This document shows, piece after piece, positions 8,264-16,728 of a DNA stretch of 44,527 nt. The stretch comes from Coriobacteriia bacterium. Lineage in GTDB: Bacteria > Actinomycetota > Coriobacteriia > Anaerosomatales > PALSA-660. The notes beneath the pieces were generated by a model. The model was not told where the DNA came from. It was given only the letters and a program-made list of their open reading frames with translations, and made no database searches. The position numbers and the translations under genes are program-made. Each line of letters starts with the position of its first letter. Position 1 is the first letter of the stretch. The DNA lies in assembly GCA_025361335.1 (NCBI GenBank), contig JANYAK010000050.1, positions 1-44,527 of the forward strand, written 5' to 3'.

Positions 8264-8713
8264 ATGTGGGGTCTCGGCATCCTCAAGGGAATGGCCGTCA
8301 CGATGCGCAACGCGATGCGCGGGCCGATCACCGTGCGCTACCCGGATCAGCGGCTCCCCCTGCCCGAGCGCGCCCGTTGGGCGGTCTCGCACCGCTACGA
8401 CGAGAATGGCCGACCGAAGTGCACCGCCTGCCTCATCTGCGTGAAGGAGTGCCCGGACCACATCCTGTCGATAGCGGTGTCGCGCACGGCCGACGGCGGC
8501 AAGCACATCGACAGCTACCGCTACGAGCTGGGCGCGTGCATGATGTGCGGCCTGTGCGTCGAGGCGTGCCCGTACGACGCGATCGAGATGAGCCACGAAT
8601 ACGAGCTGGCCAGCGCCGATCAGGGCGACTTGGTGCGCGAGCTTCTCCACGACGTCGACGCGGCGTCGCCTCGCCGGGCTGCGTCGCCCGCGAAGGAGGC
8701 CGCCGATGCCTGA
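8264..8713 (+). CDS. nuoI: NADH-quinone oxidoreductase-like subunit I (2x[4Fe-4S] ferredoxin type)
   Basis: 149 residues. Two complete [4Fe-4S] binding motifs are present: C53-x2-C56-x2-C59-x3-C63-P and C92-x2-C95-x2-C98-x3-C102-P, which ligate clusters N6a and N6b. In complexes without NuoEFG this subunit is the likely docking point for ferredoxin or another small electron donor, which is inference from other 11-subunit complexes. The N-terminus (GILKGMAVTMRNAMRGPITV) has the amphipathic helix typical of the family. ATG at 8264 follows the nuoH stop closely; the 3' end overlaps nuoJ by eight bases. The last 25 residues are Ala-rich and variable. Confidence 0.94.
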   Translation: MWGLGILKGMAVTMRNAMRGPITVRYPDQRLPLPERARWAVSHRYDENGRPKCTACLICVKECPDHILSIAVSRTADGGKHIDSYRYELGACMMCGLCVEACPYDAIEMSHEYELASADQGDLVRELLHDVDAASPRRAASPAKEAADA

Positions 8714-9206
8714 CCATGTCTCCATCGTCCCATTCGCCGTCCTAACCGGCGCGGTGGTCCTCGGCGCGGTCGCGATGATGCTGTCGCGCAACGTTGTGCA
8801 CGCGGCGTTCTGGCTGCTCGAGGTCATGATGGCCGTGGCGGGTCTGTTCATGCTCCTGTCCGCGGGATTCCTCGCTCTCGTTCAGGTCATGGTGTACGCC
8901 GGCGCCGTCTCCGTCCTGATGCTGTTCACCGTCATGCTCACGCTGCGACGACGGGAGGACGCCGAGCGTCCGCTCGACCTGTCGGCCGCCTCGTTCGGGC
9001 TTGCGTTCGCGTTCGGCTTGGCCGCGGCCACCGCGATCGGGTCGCTGCCCGGCGCGCGGGTGCGCATGCCCGCGCACGCGCCCGGGGTCGCGGAGTTCGG
9101 CGCGCTGCTGTTCTCGCGTTGGGCCCTGCCTCTTGAGATCGCGTCCGTCGTCCTGCTCATCGCGCTGGTCGGCGCGGTCTGGTGGACGGGGGGCGAGGAC
9201 CGATGA
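8706..9206 (+). CDS. nuoJ: NADH-quinone oxidoreductase-like subunit J
   Basis: 166 residues with five predicted transmembrane helices, consistent with NuoJ. The conserved stretch QVMVYAGAVSVLMLFTVML lies around residues 60-78 and contains the residues that form the pi-bulge helix of this subunit. NuoJ couples quinone chemistry to the proton channels. The ATG at 8706 overlaps the nuoI end and the stop overlaps the nuoK start (ATGA at 9203-9206), both signs of tight translational coupling. Confidence 0.93.
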   Translation: MPDHVSIVPFAVLTGAVVLGAVAMMLSRNVVHAAFWLLEVMMAVAGLFMLLSAGFLALVQVMVYAGAVSVLMLFTVMLTLRRREDAERPLDLSAASFGLAFAFGLAAATAIGSLPGARVRMPAHAPGVAEFGALLFSRWALPLEIASVVLLIALVGAVWWTGGEDR

Positions 9207-9514
9207 CCGTCGGGCTCGGTCCGTTCCTGGCCCTCGCCGCGGTGCTGTTCTGCATCGGGCTGTACGGGGCTCTGTCGAAGAAGAGCGCGGTCATGGTGCT
9301 CATGTCGCTGGAGCTGATGACGAACGCGGTCAACATCAACCTCGTCGCGCTGTCGCGCTTCCGTGACCCGGTGGGCATGACCGGCCAGTTCTTCGCGGCC
9401 TTCGTGATGGTCGTGGCGGCCGCCGAGATCGGGCTGGGCCTGGCGCTCGTCCTGGCGCTGTACCGGCGCACGCGGACCATCGAACTCGACCGCCTCGACC
9501 GGCTGAAGGGATGA
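9203..9514 (+). CDS. nuoK: NADH-quinone oxidoreductase-like subunit K
   Basis: 103 residues with three transmembrane helices, the normal NuoK size. The second helix has the conserved LMSLELMTNAVNINLVA with the buried Glu needed for proton translocation. I start at the ATG 9203, which overlaps the nuoJ stop; an ATG at 9182 would add seven residues read from inside nuoJ and has no ribosome binding site advantage. Part of the antiporter-like membrane arm. Confidence 0.93.
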   Translation: MTVGLGPFLALAAVLFCIGLYGALSKKSAVMVLMSLELMTNAVNINLVALSRFRDPVGMTGQFFAAFVMVVAAAEIGLGLALVLALYRRTRTIELDRLDRLKG

Positions 9515-9518
9515 CGCC

Positions 9519-11456
9519 GTGAACTGGCTCGTCGCCATCCCGCTGCTTCCCGCGGCCGCGTTCGCCGTCCTGTGGCCGCTGTCCCGACGGGCGCGCAACC
9601 GCCTCCAGTGGCTCCCTCTCGCGGCGATGTCCGGGTCGCTGGCGCTGTCGATGGCGGCGGGGGTGGCGGTCGTGCGCGCCGCGGCGGTCGAGTCGTCCCG
9701 AGGCGCCGTCGTGTACCACGCGGCCGTCGAGGTGGCGCGCATCGCGGGACGTCCCCTCAGGATGGGGCTGCGTCTCGACGCCGTGTCGGCGGTCATGCTC
9801 ATGGTCGTCACGGTGGTCGGTGTGGCGGTGCAGGTCTACTCGCTGGGCTACATGCATCGCGACGACCGCAAGGGGTGGTACTTCGCGGTGCTGTCGCTGT
9901 TCTCGGCGGCGATGCTCGCCTTGGTGCTTGCCGACAGCTTCCTGCTGCTGTACATGACGTGGGAGGTCATGGGGCTGTGCAGCTACCTGCTCATCGGCTT
10001 CTGGCACGAGTTGGAGGCGCCCCGCCTCGCCGCGATCAAGGCGTTCCTCACGACGCGCGTCGGCGACGTCGCCTTCGCGATCGGGCTCGCGGTCATGTGG
10101 GCGACGAAGGGGTCGTTCGACTTCGCGGTCGTGCTGGCCGACGGCGCGGCATGGCCGACGGGAGCTGCCTGGCCGGCAGGCGCGGCCACGGCGGTGGCGT
10201 TGCTGTTCCTGGTCGGCGCCATGGGCAAGTCCGCGCAGGTGCCGCTGCATGTGTGGCTGCCCGACGCGATGGCAGGCCCCACGCCCGCGTCCGCGCTCAT
10301 CCATGCCGCGACCATGGTCGCCGCCGGGGTGTACCTCGTGGCGCGCAGCATGCCGATCTTCCACGCGGCGGCCCCGGTCGCGCTCGGCGCGGTGCTCGCG
10401 GTCGGCCTGGTGACGCTGCTGGTCGGCGGGGCGCTGGCCGTGGTCCAGCACGACATCAAGAAGGTGCTGGCCTACTCCACGATCAGCCAGCTGGGGTACA
10501 TGTTCGTCGCTCTGGGAGCAGGCAGCGAGGTCGCGGCGCTGTTCCACCTCACGACGCACGCGTTCTTCAAGTCACTGCTGTTCCTGGGCGCCGGCGTCAT
10601 CATCCACGCGACGCACACGCAAGACATCCGTGAGATGGGCGGGCTGCACAAGGCGCTGCCGTGGACGACCGCCGCGTTCACCGCAGGCGCGCTCGCGCTG
10701 GCCGGCGTGTTCCCGTTCTCCGGGTTCTGGAGCAAGGACGAGATACTGGGGACCCTGTGGCGCGGCGGGCAGTATCTTCCGTTCGCCATCGCGCTGTTCG
10801 GGGCGGCGATCACGGCCTTCTACGTCGCGCGACTGTGGTTCCGCGTCTTCGGGTGGAACCAGGCGTGCAGCCTTGCCCGTGAGAGTCACGCCGAGATGAT
10901 CGCTCCCATGGTGGTGCTGGCGCTGATCACGCTCGGCATCGGTTTCGCGTCGCCGTGGTTCGCGACCTTGCTGGGCGAGGAGGCGCGGCTTCCCGATCCG
11001 GGGCTCGCCGCCGCCTCGACGGCGGTCGCGCTCGCAGGTCTGGCGGCCGGCTGGTACGTCTACGGCCGCAGCGAGGCGCGCGGCACCGAGCCCCTGCGAC
11101 GGCGCTGGAACCGCGCGTACGAGGCGCTCGGCAACAAGCTGTACTTCGATCTCACGTTCGGGGAGCTGCTCATCACACCCTACATCGCGCTGACCGGCCG
11201 TCTGTCACGGTTCGACACGAGCGTCATCGACGGCGCCGTCGACGGCATGGGTGCCGGGTGGCGGCGGCTTGCCGATAGTGGCGCGCGGTTCGACATCGCC
11301 GTGATCGACGGAGCCGTCAACGGGGCCGGCCGCCTGGTCAAGGCCGCGGGCGCGCGGCTGAGGCGCATCCAGACCGGTCGCGTGCAGACCTACCAGCGGC
11401 TCTCCATCGCCGCGCTCATCGTGCTGGTCCTGTGGATCTTTTTGAGGGGAGTCTGA
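9519..11456 (+). CDS. nuoL: NADH-quinone oxidoreductase-like subunit L
   Basis: 645 residues, the distal Mrp-antiporter-like subunit with about 16 transmembrane helices and a C-terminal extension. Family segments include TWEVMGLCSYLLIGFW, the channel Lys region MGKSAQVPLHVWLPDAM near residue 236, and the HDIKKVLAYSTISQLGYM region near 312. The C-terminal amphipathic part contains two similar copies of FDxxVIDGAVxG (near 565 and 591) before LRRIQTGRVQTYQ, a possible small internal duplication. The GTG at 9519 lies four bases after the nuoK stop. nuoM begins six bases after this gene. Confidence 0.94.
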   Translation: MNWLVAIPLLPAAAFAVLWPLSRRARNRLQWLPLAAMSGSLALSMAAGVAVVRAAAVESSRGAVVYHAAVEVARIAGRPLRMGLRLDAVSAVMLMVVTVVGVAVQVYSLGYMHRDDRKGWYFAVLSLFSAAMLALVLADSFLLLYMTWEVMGLCSYLLIGFWHELEAPRLAAIKAFLTTRVGDVAFAIGLAVMWATKGSFDFAVVLADGAAWPTGAAWPAGAATAVALLFLVGAMGKSAQVPLHVWLPDAMAGPTPASALIHAATMVAAGVYLVARSMPIFHAAAPVALGAVLAVGLVTLLVGGALAVVQHDIKKVLAYSTISQLGYMFVALGAGSEVAALFHLTTHAFFKSLLFLGAGVIIHATHTQDIREMGGLHKALPWTTAAFTAGALALAGVFPFSGFWSKDEILGTLWRGGQYLPFAIALFGAAITAFYVARLWFRVFGWNQACSLARESHAEMIAPMVVLALITLGIGFASPWFATLLGEEARLPDPGLAAASTAVALAGLAAGWYVYGRSEARGTEPLRRRWNRAYEALGNKLYFDLTFGELLITPYIALTGRLSRFDTSVIDGAVDGMGAGWRRLADSGARFDIAVIDGAVNGAGRLVKAAGARLRRIQTGRVQTYQRLSIAALIVLVLWIFLRGV

Positions 11457-11461
11457 ACGAC

Positions 11462-12937
11462 GTGCTGCTCACGGTGATCGTGTTCCTGCCTCTCGCCGGC
11501 CTCGTGGCCATCGCGCTGCTGCCGCGCGACAGCCGTGGGGCCAAGTGGCTCGCCGCATCCGTCATGGGCGTCGACCTCGCGCTGGTCGCGTGGGTCGCCG
11601 CGCACTTCGACGTCGCCCGAGGCATGCAGTTCGCCATCGACGTCCCTTGGGTGTCGCAGGCCCACATCCGCTACCACATGGCGGTCGACGGCATCTCGCT
11701 CACCATGCTCGGCCTCTCCGCCCTGCTCGGTCTGCTCGCGGTCATCGCTTCGTGGAAGCAGGAGGACCGGCCGAAGGCGTACTTCGCGATGCTCCTGCTG
11801 TTGCAGGTGGGGATGAACGGCGTGTTCGTGGCTCTCGACTTCGTGCTGTTCTACGTGTTCTGGGAGCTCGTGCTGGTCCCCATGTTCTTCCTCATCGGGC
11901 TGTGGGGCGGGCCGAAGCGGGAGTACGCGGCGATCAAGTTCTTCCTCTACACCCTGCTGGGGTCCGTGTTCATGTTGGTCGGTATCCTCGCGCTGTACCT
12001 GCACCCGGCGGGCGGCACGTTCGACATGCTGGCGCTGGCGAAGGCGGGCGCCTCGGGGGCCCTGCCCTTCGGGTTCCAGTGGTGGGTGTTCCTGGCGTTC
12101 TTCCTCGGATTCGCGGTGAAGGTGCCGGTGTGGCCTCTGCACACATGGCTGCCGGACGCGCACGTCGAGGCTCCCACGGCGGCCTCGGTCCTGCTCGCGG
12201 GCGTCCTGCTCAAGATGGGGGCGTATGGGTTCATACGCGTGAGCCTCCCGATGCTGCCCGACGCCGCGAGGGCGTGGGCCCCGTTCATTGGGGTGCTGGC
12301 CGTCATCTCCATCGTCTATGGCGCTGCCGTCGCGTTCGCGCAAACCGACCTCAAGAAGCTGGTCGCGTACTCCTCCGTCTCGCATATGGGATTCGTCATG
12401 CTCGGGATCGCCGCCGGCACGGTCGAGGGACTGGACGGCGCGGTGGCGGTCATGTTCAGCCACGGCATCGTGACGGGCATGCTCTTCCTGCTCGTGGGGA
12501 TGGTCTACGAGCGCACACACACCCGCGCGATCGCGGATCTGTCCGGCCTCGTGGTCGCCGCCCCGCTGACCGGCGGCCTGCTGGCGTTCGCCTCGTTCGC
12601 CTCGCTCGGCCTGCCGGGCCTGTCCGGCTTCGTCGGTGAGTTCCTATCGCTCCTCGGGGGTTGGCGCAGCGCGCTGCTGCCCAAGTGGATCACCATCGGA
12701 GCCGCTTCGGGGGTCCTGCTCGCGGCGGCCTACATGCTGTGGATGGTCCTGCGCGTGGTTCTGGGCAAGCCGTCCGCCGCGACCGAGGGGATGAGCGATG
12801 CCTCCCCGCGCGAGCTTGCGGTGCTCGCCCCGCTGATCGCTCTCACATTCGCGGTCGGTCTGTACTGGGACAGCATCCTGCGGTTCGTGGATCCGGCCGT
12901 GAAGGCGATTTCGGTCGTCGTCACAGGAGCCGCGTGA
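11462..12937 (+). CDS. nuoM: NADH-quinone oxidoreductase-like subunit M
   Basis: 491 residues, 13-14 transmembrane helices, an antiporter-like proton channel subunit. The conserved EL pair is in FWELVLVPMFFLIGLWGG near residue 140, and KVPVWPLHTWLPDAHVEAPT lies near 230. The start is taken as the GTG at 11462, with GGGGAG at 11446-11451 as ribosome binding site; a GTG at 11432 lies within nuoL and adds ten atypical residues. The stop is one base before the nuoN ATG. Homologous to nuoL and nuoN in this operon. Confidence 0.93.
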   Translation: MLLTVIVFLPLAGLVAIALLPRDSRGAKWLAASVMGVDLALVAWVAAHFDVARGMQFAIDVPWVSQAHIRYHMAVDGISLTMLGLSALLGLLAVIASWKQEDRPKAYFAMLLLLQVGMNGVFVALDFVLFYVFWELVLVPMFFLIGLWGGPKREYAAIKFFLYTLLGSVFMLVGILALYLHPAGGTFDMLALAKAGASGALPFGFQWWVFLAFFLGFAVKVPVWPLHTWLPDAHVEAPTAASVLLAGVLLKMGAYGFIRVSLPMLPDAARAWAPFIGVLAVISIVYGAAVAFAQTDLKKLVAYSSVSHMGFVMLGIAAGTVEGLDGAVAVMFSHGIVTGMLFLLVGMVYERTHTRAIADLSGLVVAAPLTGGLLAFASFASLGLPGLSGFVGEFLSLLGGWRSALLPKWITIGAASGVLLAAAYMLWMVLRVVLGKPSAATEGMSDASPRELAVLAPLIALTFAVGLYWDSILRFVDPAVKAISVVVTGAA

Positions 12938-12938
12938 C

Positions 12939-14321
12939 ATGGGCTCGTGGGCACTCATAGCGCCGGAGATCACCCTGCTGGCAACGGCTCTGCTCGTCAT
13001 GTTCTCCGACGCCGTGCTCCGGGGGCGCAGGCGCGCGGGCGCCTGGCTCGGAGCGGTGGGGGCCCTGACGGCGGCCGGCCTCGCGCTGTGGGCGGGCCAG
13101 GGCGAGGTGACGCCGTTCGGCGCCATGCTGGCAGTCGACGGCGCGGCGCAGGCAGCGCGCATCGCGACCGGCTTGCTGACCGCCGTGTTCCTCGTGTGGC
13201 TGGCCGGCAAGGGGCTGGGCGTGGGCCGCGTCCGACATGCCGCCACGCTGGTGCTGCTGTCGTCGCTCGGGTCGATGCTGGTCGCATCCGCGAATGACTG
13301 GGTGGTGCTGTTCCTCGCCCTGGAGACGGCCACCATGCCGCTGTACGTGCTCGTGGGATTCGATCGCGACAGCGAACGCGGTCTCGAGGGCGCCATGAAG
13401 TACTTCATCCTGTCGATGGTCACCAGCGTGACGATGCTGTACGGACTCTCGTTCGTCCTCGGGCTGTCCGGCACCACCGCGTACGCGGGCGCGCGGGTGG
13501 GGGGCGGCGCCATGGGGCTGTTCGCCGTGGCCCTTGTCGCGGTGGGGCTGCTGGCCAAGCTGTCCGCCGCCCCGTTCCACTGGTGGGCGCCGGATGCGTA
13601 CGCGGGGTCCCCCGCCTCGTCGATGGCGTTCGTCTCGACCGTGCCCAAGATCGCCGGCGTGGTCGCGCTGGTCCGGGTGGCGGACGTGCTGGCCCCGCAG
13701 GTGCCGGGGATGCGTGTGATCCTTCTGGCGGCGGCTGTCGCTTCGGTGCTGCTCGGGAACGTCGCCGCGTTCCCGCAGCGCGACGTGAGGCGTCTGATGG
13801 CCTACTCGGGGGTCGCGCACGTCGGCTACGTCCTGCTCGCTCTCGGTTCCGGTTCGGGCTTGGGGCCCGGAGCGGCCGCCTTCTACGTGCTGGCCTACGC
13901 CGTCCCCTCGATGGGGGTGATGCTGGTCGCTGCCGACGAGGGTACCGACCTGGAGACTCTGGCGGGGCTGGTCCGCCGACGACCGTGGATGGCGTCGGCG
14001 CTCGCCGTGTTCCTCCTCTCCCTCGTGGGCGTTCCGCCCTTGGTGGGCTTCTTCGGCAAGCTGTACGTGTTCCAGGCGGCGCTTGACGCGGGTCTCGCGT
14101 GGCTGGCTGTCGTCGGCGTGCTCATGAGCGTGGTCTCGGCGGGCTTCTACCTGCGGGTCCTGCAGGCGGCGTTCTTCTCTCAGCGGGCCAGCGCCGTACC
14201 CGAGGATCTCGAGCGGACCCACGCCGCCGATGTCGCGATCGGTATCTGCGTCGCCGCCACCCTCCTGCTCGGCGTGGCCGCCGCGCCGCTGCTGACGATG
14301 CCCGGGGTCGCGCTCCGCTGA
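12939..14321 (+). CDS. nuoN: NADH-quinone oxidoreductase-like subunit N
   Basis: 460 residues, about 14 transmembrane helices, third antiporter-like subunit and last gene of the operon. Typical NuoN segments are present: FLALETATMPLYVLVGFDR near 122, the channel Lys in LLAKLSAAPFHWWAPDAY near 200, and RRLMAYSGVAHVGYVLLAL near 285. The ATG at 12939 follows the nuoM stop immediately. No nuoE, F or G gene occurs before, inside or after the operon in this window. The segment after the stop (14322-14485) has no clear intrinsic terminator. Confidence 0.93.
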   Translation: MGSWALIAPEITLLATALLVMFSDAVLRGRRRAGAWLGAVGALTAAGLALWAGQGEVTPFGAMLAVDGAAQAARIATGLLTAVFLVWLAGKGLGVGRVRHAATLVLLSSLGSMLVASANDWVVLFLALETATMPLYVLVGFDRDSERGLEGAMKYFILSMVTSVTMLYGLSFVLGLSGTTAYAGARVGGGAMGLFAVALVAVGLLAKLSAAPFHWWAPDAYAGSPASSMAFVSTVPKIAGVVALVRVADVLAPQVPGMRVILLAAAVASVLLGNVAAFPQRDVRRLMAYSGVAHVGYVLLALGSGSGLGPGAAAFYVLAYAVPSMGVMLVAADEGTDLETLAGLVRRRPWMASALAVFLLSLVGVPPLVGFFGKLYVFQAALDAGLAWLAVVGVLMSVVSAGFYLRVLQAAFFSQRASAVPEDLERTHAADVAIGICVAATLLLGVAAAPLLTMPGVALR

Positions 14322-14485
14322 CCGTGACGGGGGCCACGCGGGCCAAGCCGGGTGTCGCCGCGGAATACTCGTGCCGGCTTCATGTAGTTTCTGTGGGAAT
14401 GCCTTCCATACGCATGCCGCGGGTATACGCTCATCGAGGCTGATCGCACCGAGCGGCCGACGACCAGAGACTCGAGGTGACCTCC

Positions 14486-15790
14486 ATGAGCGACTCCGAT
14501 GCGAACGGCGTTCCGAGCGAGCCAAGTGGCCCAGGTGGCCCCGGCGGCCCCCCCAGCGCGTCCGCGCCCTACTACCCGGCGCAGTACACACCACCGGCTC
14601 CCCCCGAGCCGGCCTCAGGGTCCGATCCGCCCCGGCGGGCCGACGCCCCGAAGCGTCGGGGACCGGGGGTCTTTCTGGCGGGCATCATCGGAGGCCTGCT
14701 GGGCGCAGCGCTGGTCGGCGCGGCGGTGTATCTCTATCCACCCGCCGGCACCGCGTCGACCACGCCCACCACACCGGGCACGTCCACCCCGGCCCCTACG
14801 ACGAGCCCCGCGGGTTCCAAGCAGGATTCCGATGACCTGCTTGTCGAAGCGGTCGCGGCCAAGGTGAATCCGTCGGTCGTGAACGTCTCGATCTCGCAGT
14901 CGGGCGTCGACCCGTTCACCGGTGTGAGCGGGACGCGGGTGGTCGGTAACGGCAGCGGCGTCATCATCCGCTCGGACGGCTACATCCTCACCAACGACCA
15001 TGTCGTGGAGGCAGGGGACTCGCTCAGCATCCGCCTCGGCACGCAGGACGTGCCCGCGAAGGTCGTGGGGACCGACCCTTCGACCGACCTTGCGGTCATC
15101 AAGGTGAACAAGACCGGCCTGATCGCCGCGGAGATGGGGAGTTCCTCCGCGCTCAAGGTGGGCGAGACGGTGGTCGCCATCGGCAGCCCGTTCGGGCTGG
15201 ACAAGACGGTCACCAGCGGCATCGTGTCCGCCTTGCACCGATCCAACCTCGCGAACTCTCTCGGCGGGGGTGCCAGCCTCACCCAGTACACGAACCTCAT
15301 CCAGACGGATGCCTCGATCAACCCCGGCAACTCGGGAGGCGCTCTGTGCGATCTGGCTGGTCGCGTGGTCGGCATCAACACGCTCATCCAATCGACCTCC
15401 GGCGCCTCGGCCGGGATCGGCTTCGCCATCCCGATCGACTTCGCCAAGGGCGTCGCGGACCAGCTCATCGCCACCGGCAAGGCGATGCATCCGTTCCTCG
15501 GCGTGTCCATGGCCACGGCTGACGCGGCCGTGCTCGCCCAGCTCGGGCTGCCCGGCGACACGACCGGGGCGTTCATCCAAAGCGTCGTGGCCGGGTCGCC
15601 GGCTGCCACAGCGGGCATCAAGGCCAACGACATCCTGGTGTCGCTCGGGGGCGACCCGATCACCAGCGTGGAGGAGGCGTTCGCGGCGATCCGGAGTCGC
15701 AAGGTGGGCGAGACAGTGGATGTCATCGTGCTGCGCGGGACCCAGCGACTCACCATGAAGGTGACGCTGGGCTCGGACGCGACCAAGTAG
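14486..15790 (+). CDS. HtrA/DegP-family membrane-anchored serine protease with PDZ domain
   Basis: 434 residues. A Pro/Gly-rich cytoplasmic N-terminus (1-60) precedes one transmembrane helix (about 62-84) and a Thr/Pro-rich linker. The trypsin-like domain (about 115-325) has the triad H172 (TNDHVV), D201 (STDLAV) and S283 (GNSGGAL). A PDZ domain follows (about 335-434). The family degrades or refolds misfolded extracytoplasmic proteins. The ATG at 14486 has a GAGGT ribosome binding site seven bases away and is preferred over the GTG at 14477. rlmH starts eight bases after the stop, a pairing also seen in other Gram-positive lineages, so the two are probably co-transcribed. Confidence 0.93.
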   Translation: MSDSDANGVPSEPSGPGGPGGPPSASAPYYPAQYTPPAPPEPASGSDPPRRADAPKRRGPGVFLAGIIGGLLGAALVGAAVYLYPPAGTASTTPTTPGTSTPAPTTSPAGSKQDSDDLLVEAVAAKVNPSVVNVSISQSGVDPFTGVSGTRVVGNGSGVIIRSDGYILTNDHVVEAGDSLSIRLGTQDVPAKVVGTDPSTDLAVIKVNKTGLIAAEMGSSSALKVGETVVAIGSPFGLDKTVTSGIVSALHRSNLANSLGGGASLTQYTNLIQTDASINPGNSGGALCDLAGRVVGINTLIQSTSGASAGIGFAIPIDFAKGVADQLIATGKAMHPFLGVSMATADAAVLAQLGLPGDTTGAFIQSVVAGSPAATAGIKANDILVSLGGDPITSVEEAFAAIRSRKVGETVDVIVLRGTQRLTMKVTLGSDATK

Positions 15791-15797
15791 GGCGCGC

Positions 15798-16265
15798 GTG
15801 CTGAAACTACGCATCGCCGCTGTCGGCCGCCTCAAGGAGCGCTACTGGCGCGAGGCGTGCCACGAATACGTCAAGAGGCTGGGGCGCTACGCCACCGTCG
15901 AGTTGGTCGAGATCGCCGACCGTGATCTCTCGCACGGGATCGAGCGCGCCGTCCGCTCGGAGGGGGCTGACCTGCTGAGGGCGATCCCCGACTCCTCGCA
16001 CGTGGTGGCCCTCGAGGTCGGCGGGCGGCGCATGTCGTCCGAGGACCTCGCGAAGTCGCTCGAAGGGCTCATGGTGGACGGCGTGGCCGATGTCACGTTC
16101 GTCGTAGGCGGAAGCGCGGGGCTGGCGCCCGACGTGCTCGCGCGCGCCGACCAGAGCCTGTCGCTGTCGCCGATGACCCTGCCGCACCAGCTGTGCAGGG
16201 TGGTGCTCCTCGAGCAGGTCTACCGCGCATTCCGCATCATGCGCAACGAGCCCTATCACCTGTAG
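15798..16265 (+). CDS. rlmH: 23S rRNA (pseudouridine-1915 N3)-methyltransferase RlmH
   Basis: 155 residues of the SPOUT-class RlmH family, which methylates pseudouridine 1915 in helix 69 of 23S rRNA using S-adenosylmethionine. The N-terminal KLRIAAVGRLKERYWREAC, the glycine-rich VVGGSAGLAPDVL loop of the knotted SAM site, and the C-terminal HQLCRVVLLEQVYRAFRI with terminal EPYHL are all present. The GTG at 15798 gives the standard length. It lies directly after the HtrA-like protease gene. RlmH is rare in classical Actinomycetes, which supports a Coriobacteriia-like host. Confidence 0.95.
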   Translation: MLKLRIAAVGRLKERYWREACHEYVKRLGRYATVELVEIADRDLSHGIERAVRSEGADLLRAIPDSSHVVALEVGGRRMSSEDLAKSLEGLMVDGVADVTFVVGGSAGLAPDVLARADQSLSLSPMTLPHQLCRVVLLEQVYRAFRIMRNEPYHL

Positions 16266-16268
16266 GCG

Positions 16269-16645
16269 TCGCGGGATCGGCGGCGACCGGGGTGGGGGGC
16301 TGGGGACCGCTGCCCCGCGGCGGCCGGGGGCGGCCAGGGGACCGTCCAGGCGCCGACCAGCACGTTGCCGCCCTGCTCGACCACGCCATACACCCTGGGG
16401 GTGGGTCCGTCGGGCCACTCCTCCGTCGTCGAGACCGTACCGCTCTTGCCCGACACCGTCACCGAGGTGATGGTGAAGCTCGTGAAGAACTCGGAGTTGT
16501 CGACCCCGTCAAGCCAGTCGCCCGCGTTCTCGGCCAGGAACTGTCGCGTGCCAGGTCGAGCGCGATCCAGAGAGCGGCCGGCACCACGAGGGGTTCCAAC
16601 GGTCTGTCGACAGCGATGATAGCGTCCGACACACAGGGCCGTCAT
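16269..16645 (-). pseudogene. Probable decayed gene, frameshifted small extracytoplasmic protein
   Basis: On the minus strand, a frame reading FLAENAGDWLDGVDNSEFF and on through SVTVSGKSGTVSTTEEWPDG to VYGVVEQGGNVLVGAWT looks like a beta-rich protein segment rather than a shadow. Upstream of it, an adjacent frame reads VVPAALWIALDLAR; joining the two needs a one-base shift near 16549. The open frame beginning at 16645 reaches the good segment only through low-quality sequence. I interpret this as a small exported or lipoprotein-like gene that has lost its 5' integrity. I do not recognise a family. This is also the longest stretch without a clear gene (16266-16728); apart from this remnant I see only GC-rich sequence there. 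Confidence 0.35.
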
Positions 16646-16728
16646 GACCCGGCTCGCCCGCGAGCCTGCGGGTCCCTCGCGCGATGCTATCCTGTCGCGG
16701 TGACGATCACGGGCGGGGAGGACGACTC

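Noticed and set aside
14390-14440. ECF sigma-factor promoter upstream of the HtrA-like gene (GGAAT and a downstream GTATAC)
   Set aside because: Spacing and motifs are only loosely similar; could not be distinguished from chance.
12921-14594. 557-codon open frame on the minus strand
   Set aside because: Antisense to nuoN; Arg/His/Gly-rich low-complexity sequence without motifs.
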